From: Flavobacteriales bacterium
GTDB lineage: Bacteria; Bacteroidota; Bacteroidia; Flavobacteriales_F; PHOS-HE28
Assembly (NCBI GenBank): GCA_020635725.1
Contig: JACJZF010000012.1
Coordinates: forward strand, 9,209 to 73,208
Direction: 5' to 3'
Length of the DNA: 64,000 bases
A model generated the notes under the pieces. That model was not told the DNA's origin and ran no database searches. It saw only the letters and a list, made by a program, of their open reading frames with translations. Of this stretch, positions 46,215 to 54,589 are shown in pieces (position 1 is the stretch's first letter; each line of letters opens with the position of its first letter). Position numbers and translations under genes: made by a program.

Positions 46215-47852
46215 CTAGTTCGTCTGAAGTGCCAGGAGCTGTTCGCGCACCACGGCCTCGCGTTGCCGGGCGTAGGCCCGCATCACCTCCACCTCGGCCT
46301 CCCAGGCCTGCGCATCGGCGGGCTTGCGCCAACGGGCGAGGTGCCGGGCCATTTCCGGACGGATCAATCGCGCGCGGTCCTCGAGCACGCGGAGGCAGCG
46401 CTCCGCCGAGAGCGGACCATCGAGCAGCTCCTGGGCATGGCGGATGAAGCGCTCCTTCATGGCGGTGTTGCGCATCAGCGCCAGGAAGAGCCGCGAGATG
46501 GGCACATGCGCATCGCGCACCTTCACGAACAGGTCCGTTTGCACCGCGGCGTTGGCGCCGAAGCCCAGGTCGGAATCGCCCATGATGAAGCGCCAGCGCC
46601 CATCGAGCGGGCCGGTTTTCGGCGTGCCCGTGTAGCGCCAGTACTTCACGTTCTGCCGAGGCCAATCCATGTTCCCGAGGATCATCTGCGAGGCCATGTA
46701 GCGCAGGAATCCATCCACATCCACCCGGGCCTCCAGGGTATCGATCCATGCCGGGTCCTTCGCATCCCAACGCTCGGTCCTCGACATCAGGCGCAGGAAG
46801 GCGAGCGCATCGGCACTATCGCCGCGATAGAGCTCGTTCTTGTCCTCCAGGATCGTGAACCGTTTGCGCGGCGCGCCGAACAAGCGCGATAGCTCGCGGT
46901 CGTCCATGCGCTGACGGATGTACCGCAGACCTTGGTACTCGCCATTGATGTACGCCACACAAGGCACGGAGCGCGAGGTGATGAATCCTTGGCCATCGCA
47001 GAGCTCATGCTGGTATGCGTCGCGCAGCATGCCTTTCACTTGATCATTCCCTGCCGCGCGCAGCACCACGGAGCGCGCCCCGCCTGGATCGGACGGGAAG
47101 AGCGGCTGCGACAGCGGCGCATCGAATTCCAACCGGAGCGCATGCTGCGGGAAGCCACGCGTCATCTCGCCACTGATGCGCACACCGGCCGGCACCTGGA
47201 AGCGCTCACGCCCATCCGGCTCGATGAACTGCACCTGTGCGGGCCTCTCCCATTCCCGGCCGCGACCGTGGTAGTTGCCCGGGTACTTCCACCAGCGCGG
47301 ATCACGTGCATAGCTCTCTCGCAGGGCCAACGGCGCCCGAAGCAGGAAGTCGCCGGGGACCAGGAGCCCATCCTCCGATCCGTAGAGCCCGGGTTCATCG
47401 GAAACGATGGAGATCACCGGCAGATCGCCGTGCGACTGGAACAGGTAGGTGGCCATGCGCATGGGACCGCTGCTGCCGGCCTTGCGCGCGAAGGCCGTGG
47501 CCACCACGGCCCGCGGAAGCTCCGGCAACGGATGGCGCCACTGCATGGCCGTGGGCGCGTATCGCTCAGTGCGTACGAGCGAGGCCAGGGATCGGCCAGC
47601 CACACGATCCAGGGTCATGTAATCTCCGCCATTCACCGAGACGTGCACGTGAGCGCCCGGCTCCGTCTCGACTTCCAGCGTCGCATCCGCGGTCGTGAAG
47701 AGCCCTGCAGACTTGAAGCTGACGCTCGCCTCTCCAGAGCCTGGTCGGGGTTCGGGATCACGCGGCATGGCAGCGCTCAGTAGCATGGCGGCCGCGCAGG
47801 CCATCGTTAGCACAAGCACCGTCCTCAGTTCCAGATGAGACGCGCGCCTCAT
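46215..47852 (-). CDS. CotH kinase family protein
   Basis: 545 residues. Signal/anchor (TVLVLTMACAAAMLLSAAMP), chitobiase-like N-terminal sheet, then the CotH core: LPVISIVSDEPGLYG, ISGEMTRGFPQHALRLEF, VPCVAYINGEYQGLRYIRQR, and IMGDSDLGFG with the expected Asp-x-Asp. CotH kinases phosphorylate surface proteins; activity here is plausible. The ATG shares ATGA with the upstream gene. Confidence 0.88.
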   Translation of the reverse strand: MRRASHLELRTVLVLTMACAAAMLLSAAMPRDPEPRPGSGEASVSFKSAGLFTTADATLEVETEPGAHVHVSVNGGDYMTLDRVAGRSLASLVRTERYAPTAMQWRHPLPELPRAVVATAFARKAGSSGPMRMATYLFQSHGDLPVISIVSDEPGLYGSEDGLLVPGDFLLRAPLALRESYARDPRWWKYPGNYHGRGREWERPAQVQFIEPDGRERFQVPAGVRISGEMTRGFPQHALRLEFDAPLSQPLFPSDPGGARSVVLRAAGNDQVKGMLRDAYQHELCDGQGFITSRSVPCVAYINGEYQGLRYIRQRMDDRELSRLFGAPRKRFTILEDKNELYRGDSADALAFLRLMSRTERWDAKDPAWIDTLEARVDVDGFLRYMASQMILGNMDWPRQNVKYWRYTGTPKTGPLDGRWRFIMGDSDLGFGANAAVQTDLFVKVRDAHVPISRLFLALMRNTAMKERFIRHAQELLDGPLSAERCLRVLEDRARLIRPEMARHLARWRKPADAQAWEAEVEVMRAYARQREAVVREQLLALQTN

Positions 47853-48250
47853 GCACGCTCTGCCGTGAATGCCCAGCGCACCACCACGATGAAGGGCAGT
47901 CCGACGGCGAGCACGATCAAGCTGGCCCCGCTGCCGCATCCCATGCCGAACGCAAGGGCGCAGAAGGTCAATGCCCTATCCCCCTTGGCTCCCAATTGAC
48001 CGCGGGAGAGGATCACCAAGGCCAGGAGCACAACGGCCAGAGGAAGCTGCGTGCGCACCAGTCCGGTGCCCAACGCTGCGCCCGCGGCCCAAAGGGCGAG
48101 TTCGCGCGCGCTCGATGCAGGGAGGCGCCCACCGAAGCGGCCCAGCAGGTAGCCGAGCAGCGTCGCGGCGAGCACCGCGAAAATGAGATTCGCGATATCG
48201 AGCGGGGCGAAATGCCCCAAGTTGTCCATCACGAAACCCAATGCATCCAT
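47849..48250 (-). CDS. Small membrane protein, possibly DUF4956-like
   Basis: 133 residues with four hydrophobic helices (IANLIFAVLAATLLGYLLG, LPLAVVLLALVIL, LTFCALAFGMGCGSGASLIV, IVLAVGLPFIVVV). Resembles a short DUF4956 protein, a family often found beside CotH kinases; the match is by composition and context only. First gene of the CotH block, with TAGATTTG (48267-48274) 16 nt before its ATG. Confidence 0.6.
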   Translation of the reverse strand: MDALGFVMDNLGHFAPLDIANLIFAVLAATLLGYLLGRFGGRLPASSARELALWAAGAALGTGLVRTQLPLAVVLLALVILSRGQLGAKGDRALTFCALAFGMGCGSGASLIVLAVGLPFIVVVRWAFTAERA

Positions 48251-48266
48251 GTCGTTAGCTCGCGGC

Positions 48267-48274
48267 CAAATCTA
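48267..48274 (-). promoter_or_regulatory. -7 element of the CotH block (TAGATTTG)
   Basis: Exact TAnnTTTG match on the minus strand, in the 77-nt divergent space between the CotH block and the lectin-like operon. On the plus strand a TATTTTG (48315-48321) lies 6 nt before the ATG at 48328. Confidence 0.55.
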
Positions 48275-48327
48275 GGGAACACGGTTCGGCCATGGATGCT
48301 GCGGCCCATGCGCTTATTTTGCGCCGG

Positions 48328-49209
48328 ATGAGGCACTGGATCACGGCGGCTTCCTGGACTGCGGGCGCGCTCGCCTTCGGGCAGACAGCAACGCTGCAGA
48401 GCGGTACCCTGCATGTGCTGCCCGGGACTACCATGCGGTTCTCTGGCTTGAGCGACCTGGTGATCGCTGCTGGCGCGCAGGTGATCAATGATGGCCTCAT
48501 CGACCTGGGGGCCGATTGCCTATTGCAGGAGCAGCCGGGCGCGCCCATCACCGGGAGCGGCGTGGAACAGGCCGTGTGGCCGATAGCCGCGCCATTGACG
48601 GGTGCTGAGCCCGGGCGATTGGGCCTCACCATCACGACAGACTACGCAGCGGGCGACCTGGAGGTGACGCGCGGCCACCAGCCCGCCGTTCTTCCGAATT
48701 CCGCTCAGGGCGTTGCACGCTGGTTCGCGGTGCTCATGCCGAGCGGCGCGACCGATGCCGGCATCAGCTTCCGCTACGACCTCAGCGAATTGAACGGACT
48801 CGACCCGCAGAACTTATCGCTCTTCGAGGCGCCCTTGCTCGCTGGGCCCTGGTTGGCCTTGGCGAGCATCAATCAGCCCGGTGCGCAGCTCATCGACGCA
48901 ACCGACCAGGCACCCGTCGCTTTCATCACGGCGTTCGATCAGGATGCCCCCAACCGCATCCCGCTCACTCATGGCGGTGGGTGGAGCGCAGCGCCCACCG
49001 TGGTCACCGACCATGTGCGGATCACCGTGCCTGAAGGCCTCGCGCTGAATGCCGTGGAGCTGCTCGGGGCCGACGGACGCGTGCTTCTCACCCGCGCGTT
49101 CCCTTCAGCAGGACCGGGCATGGTGCTCCTGGAACTGCCGGTACTGGCATCCGGGGCCTACCTCCTTCGGCTGAACAATGAATGGACCCAGCGCCTGATC
49201 AAGCCATGA
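48328..49209 (+). CDS. T9SS type A cargo protein
   Basis: 293 residues. Signal peptide (AASWTAGALAFGQ), an N-terminal beta domain found in many flavobacterial secreted proteins (LHVLPGTTMRFSGLSDLVIA, then INDGLIDLG) and a C-terminal sorting-type domain (NAVELLGADGRVLLTR, GAYLLRLNN, RLIKP). First gene of a plus-strand operon of four; shares ATGA with the next gene. Probably surface-exposed. Confidence 0.75.
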   Translation: MRHWITAASWTAGALAFGQTATLQSGTLHVLPGTTMRFSGLSDLVIAAGAQVINDGLIDLGADCLLQEQPGAPITGSGVEQAVWPIAAPLTGAEPGRLGLTITTDYAAGDLEVTRGHQPAVLPNSAQGVARWFAVLMPSGATDAGISFRYDLSELNGLDPQNLSLFEAPLLAGPWLALASINQPGAQLIDATDQAPVAFITAFDQDAPNRIPLTHGGGWSAAPTVVTDHVRITVPEGLALNAVELLGADGRVLLTRAFPSAGPGMVLLELPVLASGAYLLRLNNEWTQRLIKP

Positions 49210-50000
49210 GCCGTCGACGATTCGCTTGCGCGCTCTTCTTATCGCCCGCTCTGGCCATGGCGCAGCTCGAGATACCGGCTCCGCTTCAGCTCAACGGCAG
49301 CGATGACTCGGAAAGGCAGATCACCGGCGTTGCGGTTGCCGAAGAGCCCCAAGCGGGCATGAGCGCGGCAGCGGTGCGCGGAACCGAAGCCGTTCGCACA
49401 GCGGTATCGGGCACCGCCCTGCTCACCGGATCACTGGTTCCTCCCATCGGCTCCTACTCACCCGGTATGTCGGTCATCATCATTCCGGAACAGTCCAATG
49501 CCCCAGGGGCTGTGATAGACCTCAACGGCCTGGGTCCTGTGCCGATCGTGAAATCCGGCGGGCTCCCACTGGACAGCGCGGATCTGATCGTCGGGTCGCC
49601 CCAACGCCTGGTCTACGACGGACAACGATTCCATGTGATAGGCTCCACGTACCTGCCTTGTCCGAGCGGCTTTCACATCGCGGCTCGCGAGTACTGCATC
49701 GAGGATTCGTCGCGCGCCGCTGCTGATTTCCCATCAGCGGGAGCCGCCTGCCAATCGAGCGGCGGGCGTCTGTGCAGCTTCGCGGAGTGGCTTCATGCCT
49801 GCCTGAGCGACGCGGCATTCATCGGGACCGTGCTCGACTATGAATGGGTCGATCATGCAGCGAACAATGCAGCCAACGCCAAGCGCGTGGGCAAGGGAAG
49901 CGACGGCTCCTCCGCCGACGAACTAGGAATCGACTGCAAGCACGGCCACCACGTGCTCTGGTCAACTCCCAGCCGGTTCCGATGCTGCTATACGCGATGA
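49206..50000 (+). CDS. Secreted tail-fibre-like / C-type-lectin-like protein, paralogue 1
   Basis: 264 residues. Signal peptide to about residue 19. Residues 80-146 resemble a phage tail-fibre module (IDLNGLGPVPIVKSGGLPL, LVYDGQRFHV). Residues 150-264 form a domain with eight cysteines (152, 164, 182, 190, 199, 244, 260, 261) and FGE/C-type-lectin-like blocks: YCIED, GGRLCSFAEWLHAC, YEWVD and RFRCCYTR. No T9SS signal. Function unknown. ATGA overlaps on both sides. Confidence 0.7.
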   Translation: MSRRRFACALFLSPALAMAQLEIPAPLQLNGSDDSERQITGVAVAEEPQAGMSAAAVRGTEAVRTAVSGTALLTGSLVPPIGSYSPGMSVIIIPEQSNAPGAVIDLNGLGPVPIVKSGGLPLDSADLIVGSPQRLVYDGQRFHVIGSTYLPCPSGFHIAAREYCIEDSSRAAADFPSAGAACQSSGGRLCSFAEWLHACLSDAAFIGTVLDYEWVDHAANNAANAKRVGKGSDGSSADELGIDCKHGHHVLWSTPSRFRCCYTR

Positions 50001-50767
50001 GGATCACGATCGCCATCGCCTTCACGTGCCTGGCCCGCCTTGCTGCTGGCCAGGTGGAAACGGATGTGCCGTTGCGTTTCACCGGACCGGATGGCGATCG
50101 GCAGGTCGAAGGCCTCGCGCCACCGGCCTCAACCACCTCGCTCGTGACCTTGGAGGGCGCGGCGCAGGGTGCATGGCTATGGGCCGTTGGCACGGTGAAC
50201 GGCACCGTGATCGACCTGAGCACCCAGCCTGCGGTGAGCGCATACGCCGATGGTCTCCTGCTCCGCTTCATAACGCCCGCCACGCTCAGCGGCGCGATCT
50301 CGCTCAATGTCGACGGTGTGGGTGCTGCCGCGCTGCTGAGGCCCGACGGCCTGGTGCCAGTGCGCGGGCAGCTCGTGCAAGGGTCGGTGTGCGAGGTGCT
50401 CTTCGCAGGAGGCCGATTCATCCTGATGAATGCTTCGGAACGCGGCTGCCCACCCAACAGCCTGATGGTGAATGAGCGCCTTTGCATCGATCAGTCCTCC
50501 ACGAACAACCAGCTCTTCTATACGGCTGTGAGCGTGTGCGCGGCCCGTGGCGGAAAGTTGTGCACCTGGGACGAATATCATGGGGCGTGCATCATGCTCG
50601 GCGCGCAGCTCACGGGCATGTTCAATGAATGGGAATGGGTCGATGACACCGCGAACCACACGCAGACCGCCCTGCAGGCGGCTCGGACCTCGTGCTACAG
50701 CCAGCGTTCCGCCGGCAACCCGCTCGCAACCACCGGAGACACGCGCTGCTGCTACCACCCCCGATGA
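49997..50767 (+). CDS. Secreted tail-fibre-like / C-type-lectin-like protein, paralogue 2
   Basis: 256 residues. Signal peptide (IAFTCLARLAAGQ). Tail-fibre-like part: LNVDGVGAAALLRPDGLVP then VLFAGGRFILM. Cys-rich domain: LCIDQ, GGKLCTWDEYHGAC, WEWVDDTAN and TRCCYHPR, with all eight cysteines in register with paralogue 1. It overlaps both neighbours by ATGA. The central part between cysteines 5 and 6 differs most among the three. Confidence 0.7.
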   Translation: MRITIAIAFTCLARLAAGQVETDVPLRFTGPDGDRQVEGLAPPASTTSLVTLEGAAQGAWLWAVGTVNGTVIDLSTQPAVSAYADGLLLRFITPATLSGAISLNVDGVGAAALLRPDGLVPVRGQLVQGSVCEVLFAGGRFILMNASERGCPPNSLMVNERLCIDQSSTNNQLFYTAVSVCAARGGKLCTWDEYHGACIMLGAQLTGMFNEWEWVDDTANHTQTALQAARTSCYSQRSAGNPLATTGDTRCCYHPR

Positions 50768-51543
50768 GGCTCCTCACCGCCATAGCCCTCACCTGCTCGC
50801 TCGGCGATCTCGCGGCGCAGGTGGTCGTGGACAAGCCGTTGGTGCTGACCGGATCAGCTCCGGCAGCGCGGCAAGTGCTCGATCTCGATGCGGCCGCTCA
50901 ACCTGCTGATGCGCTCGATGCGTCTTCGGAGCAAGCCGGCCTGCCGCATTGGATGGGTGATGCATCGCTGAACGCCTGGGAGCTACAGTTGCCCGCGATC
51001 AGCGGCCCGCCCATGCCCGGCCTTACTGTCACCTTGCGCGCCACGGGCATAGGTTCAGGATCGGTGAGCCTCTCGCTCAACGGGTCGGCGCCCTTTCCTG
51101 TGCTGATCGGGCCCGGTCAGCCGCTGGATGGCAGTGCTGTGGCCGACGGCGCGGTGCTCGCGCTGGTCTTCGACGGCACCAGCTTCCACGTCACCAACGG
51201 CGCGGCGCATCGCCGGCGGCCCTGTCTTCAGGGCATGGCCCAAGCCGGGGAGCACTACTGCATCGACAGCCTGCAGCAGGCCGAGACCGGTACGTTCTAC
51301 GAAGCCGCGCTGCAATGCGTGGAGAACGGAAAGCGGCTGTGCACCTGGAGCGAATGGCAGCAGGCCTGCAATCAGCGCGTTCAGCTCGGGCTCGGTTTGA
51401 TGATCGGCGATTGGGAATGGACGAATAGCGCGGCCAATGAGGACCTCGGCGCGCGCATCGTTGGCAATACGAGCTGCACGGTGGCCGGTGTCTCGCTGGC
51501 CTCCGACACCACAAGGTCCCACCGCTGCTGCTATTCGCGCTGA
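50764..51543 (+). CDS. Secreted tail-fibre-like / C-type-lectin-like protein, paralogue 3
   Basis: 259 residues. Signal peptide (IALTCSLGDLAAQ). Tail-fibre-like part: SLSLNGSAPFPVLIGPGQPL and LVFDGTSFHV. Cys-rich domain: YCIDS, GKRLCTWSEWQQAC, WEWTNSAAN, NTSC and HRCCYSR. Last gene of the operon; its 3' end overlaps the converging glycosyltransferase gene by 13 nt. Confidence 0.7.
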   Translation: MRLLTAIALTCSLGDLAAQVVVDKPLVLTGSAPAARQVLDLDAAAQPADALDASSEQAGLPHWMGDASLNAWELQLPAISGPPMPGLTVTLRATGIGSGSVSLSLNGSAPFPVLIGPGQPLDGSAVADGAVLALVFDGTSFHVTNGAAHRRRPCLQGMAQAGEHYCIDSLQQAETGTFYEAALQCVENGKRLCTWSEWQQACNQRVQLGLGLMIGDWEWTNSAANEDLGARIVGNTSCTVAGVSLASDTTRSHRCCYSR

Positions 51544-52652
51544 GAGCGGCTCACCGTCCGGGCCAGCCGCACGAACTCGGCAGTTACCAGTGGCCATGTG
51601 AATCGCTCCGCCACGCGCTGATGACCGATTCGGCCCATGCGCTCACGCTCGCTGCTCGGGAGCCTGGCGAAAGCGAGCACCGCGTTGCGTAGCGCAACGG
51701 GATCACCTGGAGGTAGAAGTGCGCCGTTCTGCTCGTCCACCAGTTCGCCTGAGGCACCCACATCGCTCACGATCACCGGACGCGCGCGCGCCATGGCTTC
51801 CAGCGCTACGGTGGGCATGCCTTCGAACCGCGTGGGCAGGAGCAGCGCATGGCACTCGGCGTACAGTCGCTCGAGGTCGGCATCGCTCACCTTGCCGAGC
51901 AGGGTCACATTCGACGGCAGGCCCTCGCGTTCCATGGCCGCACGCTCCGGGCCATCGCCCGCGAGCAGGAAGCGGGCCTGCGGCAGCTCCGCTTCCAATT
52001 CGCGCGCGATCCGCACCAGCAGATCAATCCCTTTGTTGAAGGCGAATCGCCCCACGAACAGGAATCGGATTCCGTCCGCATCACTCGGATACGGAAGAGG
52101 CTCCTGGAGCTCCACGGCATTGGGCACCGTTACCACTTGGCACACGCTGCCGGCAGAGAGGCGTCGTAGCATGGGCGTGAGCTTGCCTCCGAGCGATACG
52201 ACCAACGCCGACCGCCTCGCCACATGGCGCACCATCCACCGGAAAGGAAGGCCAATCAAACGGTCCTTCGCCGTGAGCCCCTGGAACATCTCCAGCCCGT
52301 GAGGCATCACCACCAGCCGCTGAGAGAAGCGGCGCATGCCCTTCCATACGCTGAAGCCTTGCGAGAGGATGGCGTCGGGGTCGATGCGCTGCAGTTCCTC
52401 GGCCACGCGGCCGCTGTATCGCCAGAGCTCGGCGACATAGAACGCGCGCTCATCGATCGGCGCGATGCGGACCTCCTCGATTCCCAAGTCAGGGTGGAAG
52501 ACCCGCTCCGCATGTGGGTGAATGACGGTCACGTGGATGCCGGGGTCCTTCGCCAAGTGCTCAGCGAGCAGCCGTGAATGCCGCTGCATGCCGCCCAAGG
52601 CCAGGGGGAACACCCCATCGGTGCACAGCGCGATCCGCAGCGGCCGGTCCAT
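51531..52652 (-). CDS. Glycosyltransferase family 4
   Basis: 373 residues, GT-B fold. N-terminal GGMQRHSRLLAEHL, C-terminal FLFVGRFAFNKGIDLL, LLAGDGPERA and the E-x7-E motif in RFEGMPTVALEAMA. Transfers a sugar from an activated donor, on the cytoplasmic side, in surface glycan synthesis. Start shares TGATG with the epimerase stop, so the two are coupled. Confidence 0.92.
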   Translation of the reverse strand: MDRPLRIALCTDGVFPLALGGMQRHSRLLAEHLAKDPGIHVTVIHPHAERVFHPDLGIEEVRIAPIDERAFYVAELWRYSGRVAEELQRIDPDAILSQGFSVWKGMRRFSQRLVVMPHGLEMFQGLTAKDRLIGLPFRWMVRHVARRSALVVSLGGKLTPMLRRLSAGSVCQVVTVPNAVELQEPLPYPSDADGIRFLFVGRFAFNKGIDLLVRIARELEAELPQARFLLAGDGPERAAMEREGLPSNVTLLGKVSDADLERLYAECHALLLPTRFEGMPTVALEAMARARPVIVSDVGASGELVDEQNGALLPPGDPVALRNAVLAFARLPSSERERMGRIGHQRVAERFTWPLVTAEFVRLARTVSRSQRE

Positions 52653-53599
52653 CAGCTACGCGCGTCCTTCCATTCCAGTAGCGGCTCGCGCAAGAGATCG
52701 GCCACGCCCTCATCGATTCCCCATTGGGGCTCCCACGCGGTTGCACGCTTGAGCTTGCTCACATCGGCGAGCAGGTGCATGCGTTCCACCTTGCGCACGC
52801 GTGCCGGATCCACTTCGATGCGCAACGGCTCGCCCAACTGCCGCTCGAAGGCCTCCACGATCTCGCGCACGCTGTATTCGATGCCACGGCCGATGTTGAA
52901 GACCTCATACCCGCTGATACCGGCGCCCAGCAAGGCCTCCATGGCCCGCGCCATGTCTGAGGTATGGATGAAGTCGCGCTTGGGATCCAGGTTGCCGAGA
53001 CGCAGGGTGCGCTGGCCCTCGCGCACCTGGCGCTGCACCTCAGGCATGAGATGCGGATTGGTCTCGTTCGGCCCGAAGGCGTTGAAGAAGCGGCCCACGA
53101 TGGTGGTGATGCCGGTGCGCAGGCAGAACTCACCAGCGATCCGCTCAGCGGCCAGCTTGGTGATGCCGTAGATATCCATCGGGCCGGTGGCGTGTTCCTC
53201 GTTCAGCGGCCCATCCGCTACCGGATACACAGCGGCCGTGCTGGCCACGAAGACCTGTTTCACGGTACCGGCCGCCGCGCACGCATCGAGCACGTTGATC
53301 GTGCCATTGATGTTGATGTCCGCGGCCTCCACCGGATGCGCGTTGCAATAGGGAATGAAGTGGATGGCGGCCAAGTGCAGCACGGTGCTGGGCGCGATCC
53401 GTGCTATGGCTTCCTGCACCTTGGCCCGATCGCGAATGTCGATGCGCAGGAAACGCGCATCGGGCACCGGAGCCAGTTCTCGAAGGCCAAAGCTCAGGTC
53501 GTCGATCACCCACACCTCCTTTCCCAGCCCCAGCAGGTGCGCCCCGACAGCCGACCCGATGAATCCGGCCCCTCCAGTGATGACCACGCGTTCATGCAT
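52652..53599 (-). CDS. NAD-dependent nucleotide-sugar epimerase
   Basis: 315 residues, extended SDR of the GalE type: GGAGFIGSAVG, LHLAAIHFIPYC, STAAVYP, YGITK (Tyr/Lys pair) and GRFFNAFGP. Probably a UDP-glucose/UDP-GlcNAc 4-epimerase or a relative. A TACTTTCG element (53604-53611) ends 4 nt before the ATG. Confidence 0.9.
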   Translation of the reverse strand: MHERVVITGGAGFIGSAVGAHLLGLGKEVWVIDDLSFGLRELAPVPDARFLRIDIRDRAKVQEAIARIAPSTVLHLAAIHFIPYCNAHPVEAADININGTINVLDACAAAGTVKQVFVASTAAVYPVADGPLNEEHATGPMDIYGITKLAAERIAGEFCLRTGITTIVGRFFNAFGPNETNPHLMPEVQRQVREGQRTLRLGNLDPKRDFIHTSDMARAMEALLGAGISGYEVFNIGRGIEYSVREIVEAFERQLGEPLRIEVDPARVRKVERMHLLADVSKLKRATAWEPQWGIDEGVADLLREPLLEWKDARS

Positions 53600-53603
53600 G
53601 CCG

Positions 53604-53645
53604 CGAAAGTAGGCCTGCCGCGCGAGGCGGTGCCTGCTAGCTTCG
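53604..53645. promoter_or_regulatory. Divergent pair of -7-like elements
   Basis: In the 54-nt space between the epimerase and the plus-strand glycosyltransferase, TACTTTCG (minus, 53611-53604) and TAGCTTCG (plus, 53638-53645) lie 4 and 8 nt from the two start codons, facing away from each other. Confidence 0.5.
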
Positions 53646-53653
53646 CCGCTCGC

Positions 53654-54589
53654 ATGCTGGTGAGCATCGTATTGCCCTGCTACAATGCCGAGGCGTTCCT
53701 GGACCGCAGCCTGGGAGCGCTTTTCGCGCAGACCCACCGTCCGCTTGAGCTCATTGCCGTGGATGATGGCAGCACCGACGGCACGCTCCGCCTGCTCGAA
53801 GCCGCCGCCGCCCGGGCACCCTTTCCCATGACGGTGCTGAGGCAGCCGAACGCCGGCGCCTGCGCTGCCCGTAACCAAGGGCTGAAGCGGGCCCAAGGCG
53901 AGTATGTGCAATTCATGGACGCCGATGATGCGTTGCTTCCTGAGAAGGTGGCCGTGCATGTGCAAGCGGCGTTGAAGGCCGGATCGCCGGAGATCGTCGT
54001 GGGCGCATCGCGCACCTATGGAGCCGATGGAGCGCTCAAGTGGACCGATACGCAGGAACCGGGGGACCGTGACCCCTGGCTCGACCTGGCGCGGCACAGG
54101 CTCGGCGGCACGCCGAACAACCTGTGGAAACGCTCGGCGCTCCTGGAGGCCGGTGGCTGGGACGAGCACATGCGGAGCAGCCAGGAGTACGACCTGATGT
54201 TCCGCCTGTTGCAGCGCGGGGCCCGCGTGACCCATGTGAGCGAAATGCTCACCGAGGTGCATCTTCAGGAAACCGGCAGCATCAGCACGCAGCGGCTCGA
54301 CCTGACCTGGAAGCGCTTCATCGAGCTGCGCGTCCGCATCATCGAGCACCTGCGGTCCGAACAGCCCAACTTGGATCTGTCGCCGTACTGGCAGCTCTTA
54401 TTCGACAGCATCCGCACGCTCTACGCCTACGACCCCGACGAGGCCATCAAGCTGCATGCGCGGCTGTTGCCTTCGGGATTCATGCCTTCGGTCTCCCCTG
54501 CCACCGGTCGCGGGTATCTCGTGCTCCACCGCACGCTGGGCTTCGCTTGGGCCAACCGGGTCAGGCAGTGGTTCGCCCGCCGCTCGTGA
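53654..54589 (+). CDS. Glycosyltransferase family 2
   Basis: 311 residues, GT-A fold. VSIVLPCYNAEAFLDRSL at the start, VDDGSTDGT, NAGACAARNQGLKRAQGEY and the metal-binding MDADDAL. It is the only plus-strand gene in this glycan block and its 3' end overlaps the converging GT4-GT2 gene by 29 nt. It resembles the minus-strand GT2 at 58377-59321, including GGWDE(H/M)(M/L)RSSQ(E/D)Y, so one is probably a duplicate of the other. Confidence 0.93.
   Translation: MLVSIVLPCYNAEAFLDRSLGALFAQTHRPLELIAVDDGSTDGTLRLLEAAAARAPFPMTVLRQPNAGACAARNQGLKRAQGEYVQFMDADDALLPEKVAVHVQAALKAGSPEIVVGASRTYGADGALKWTDTQEPGDRDPWLDLARHRLGGTPNNLWKRSALLEAGGWDEHMRSSQEYDLMFRLLQRGARVTHVSEMLTEVHLQETGSISTQRLDLTWKRFIELRVRIIEHLRSEQPNLDLSPYWQLLFDSIRTLYAYDPDEAIKLHARLLPSGFMPSVSPATGRGYLVLHRTLGFAWANRVRQWFARRS

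Noticed and set aside
49206..51543. Diversity-generating retroelement target genes
   Set aside because: The lectin-like C-terminal domains fit the type of target, but there is no reverse transcriptase, accessory gene or template repeat in the window, and the three 3' ends are not near-identical at DNA level. It stays possible only if an element lies elsewhere.
30202..51543. Prophage remnant, from the DUF551 gene and tail-fibre-like modules
   Set aside because: No capsid, terminase, integrase, lysis or tail genes are nearby, and the tail-fibre-like modules have signal peptides.
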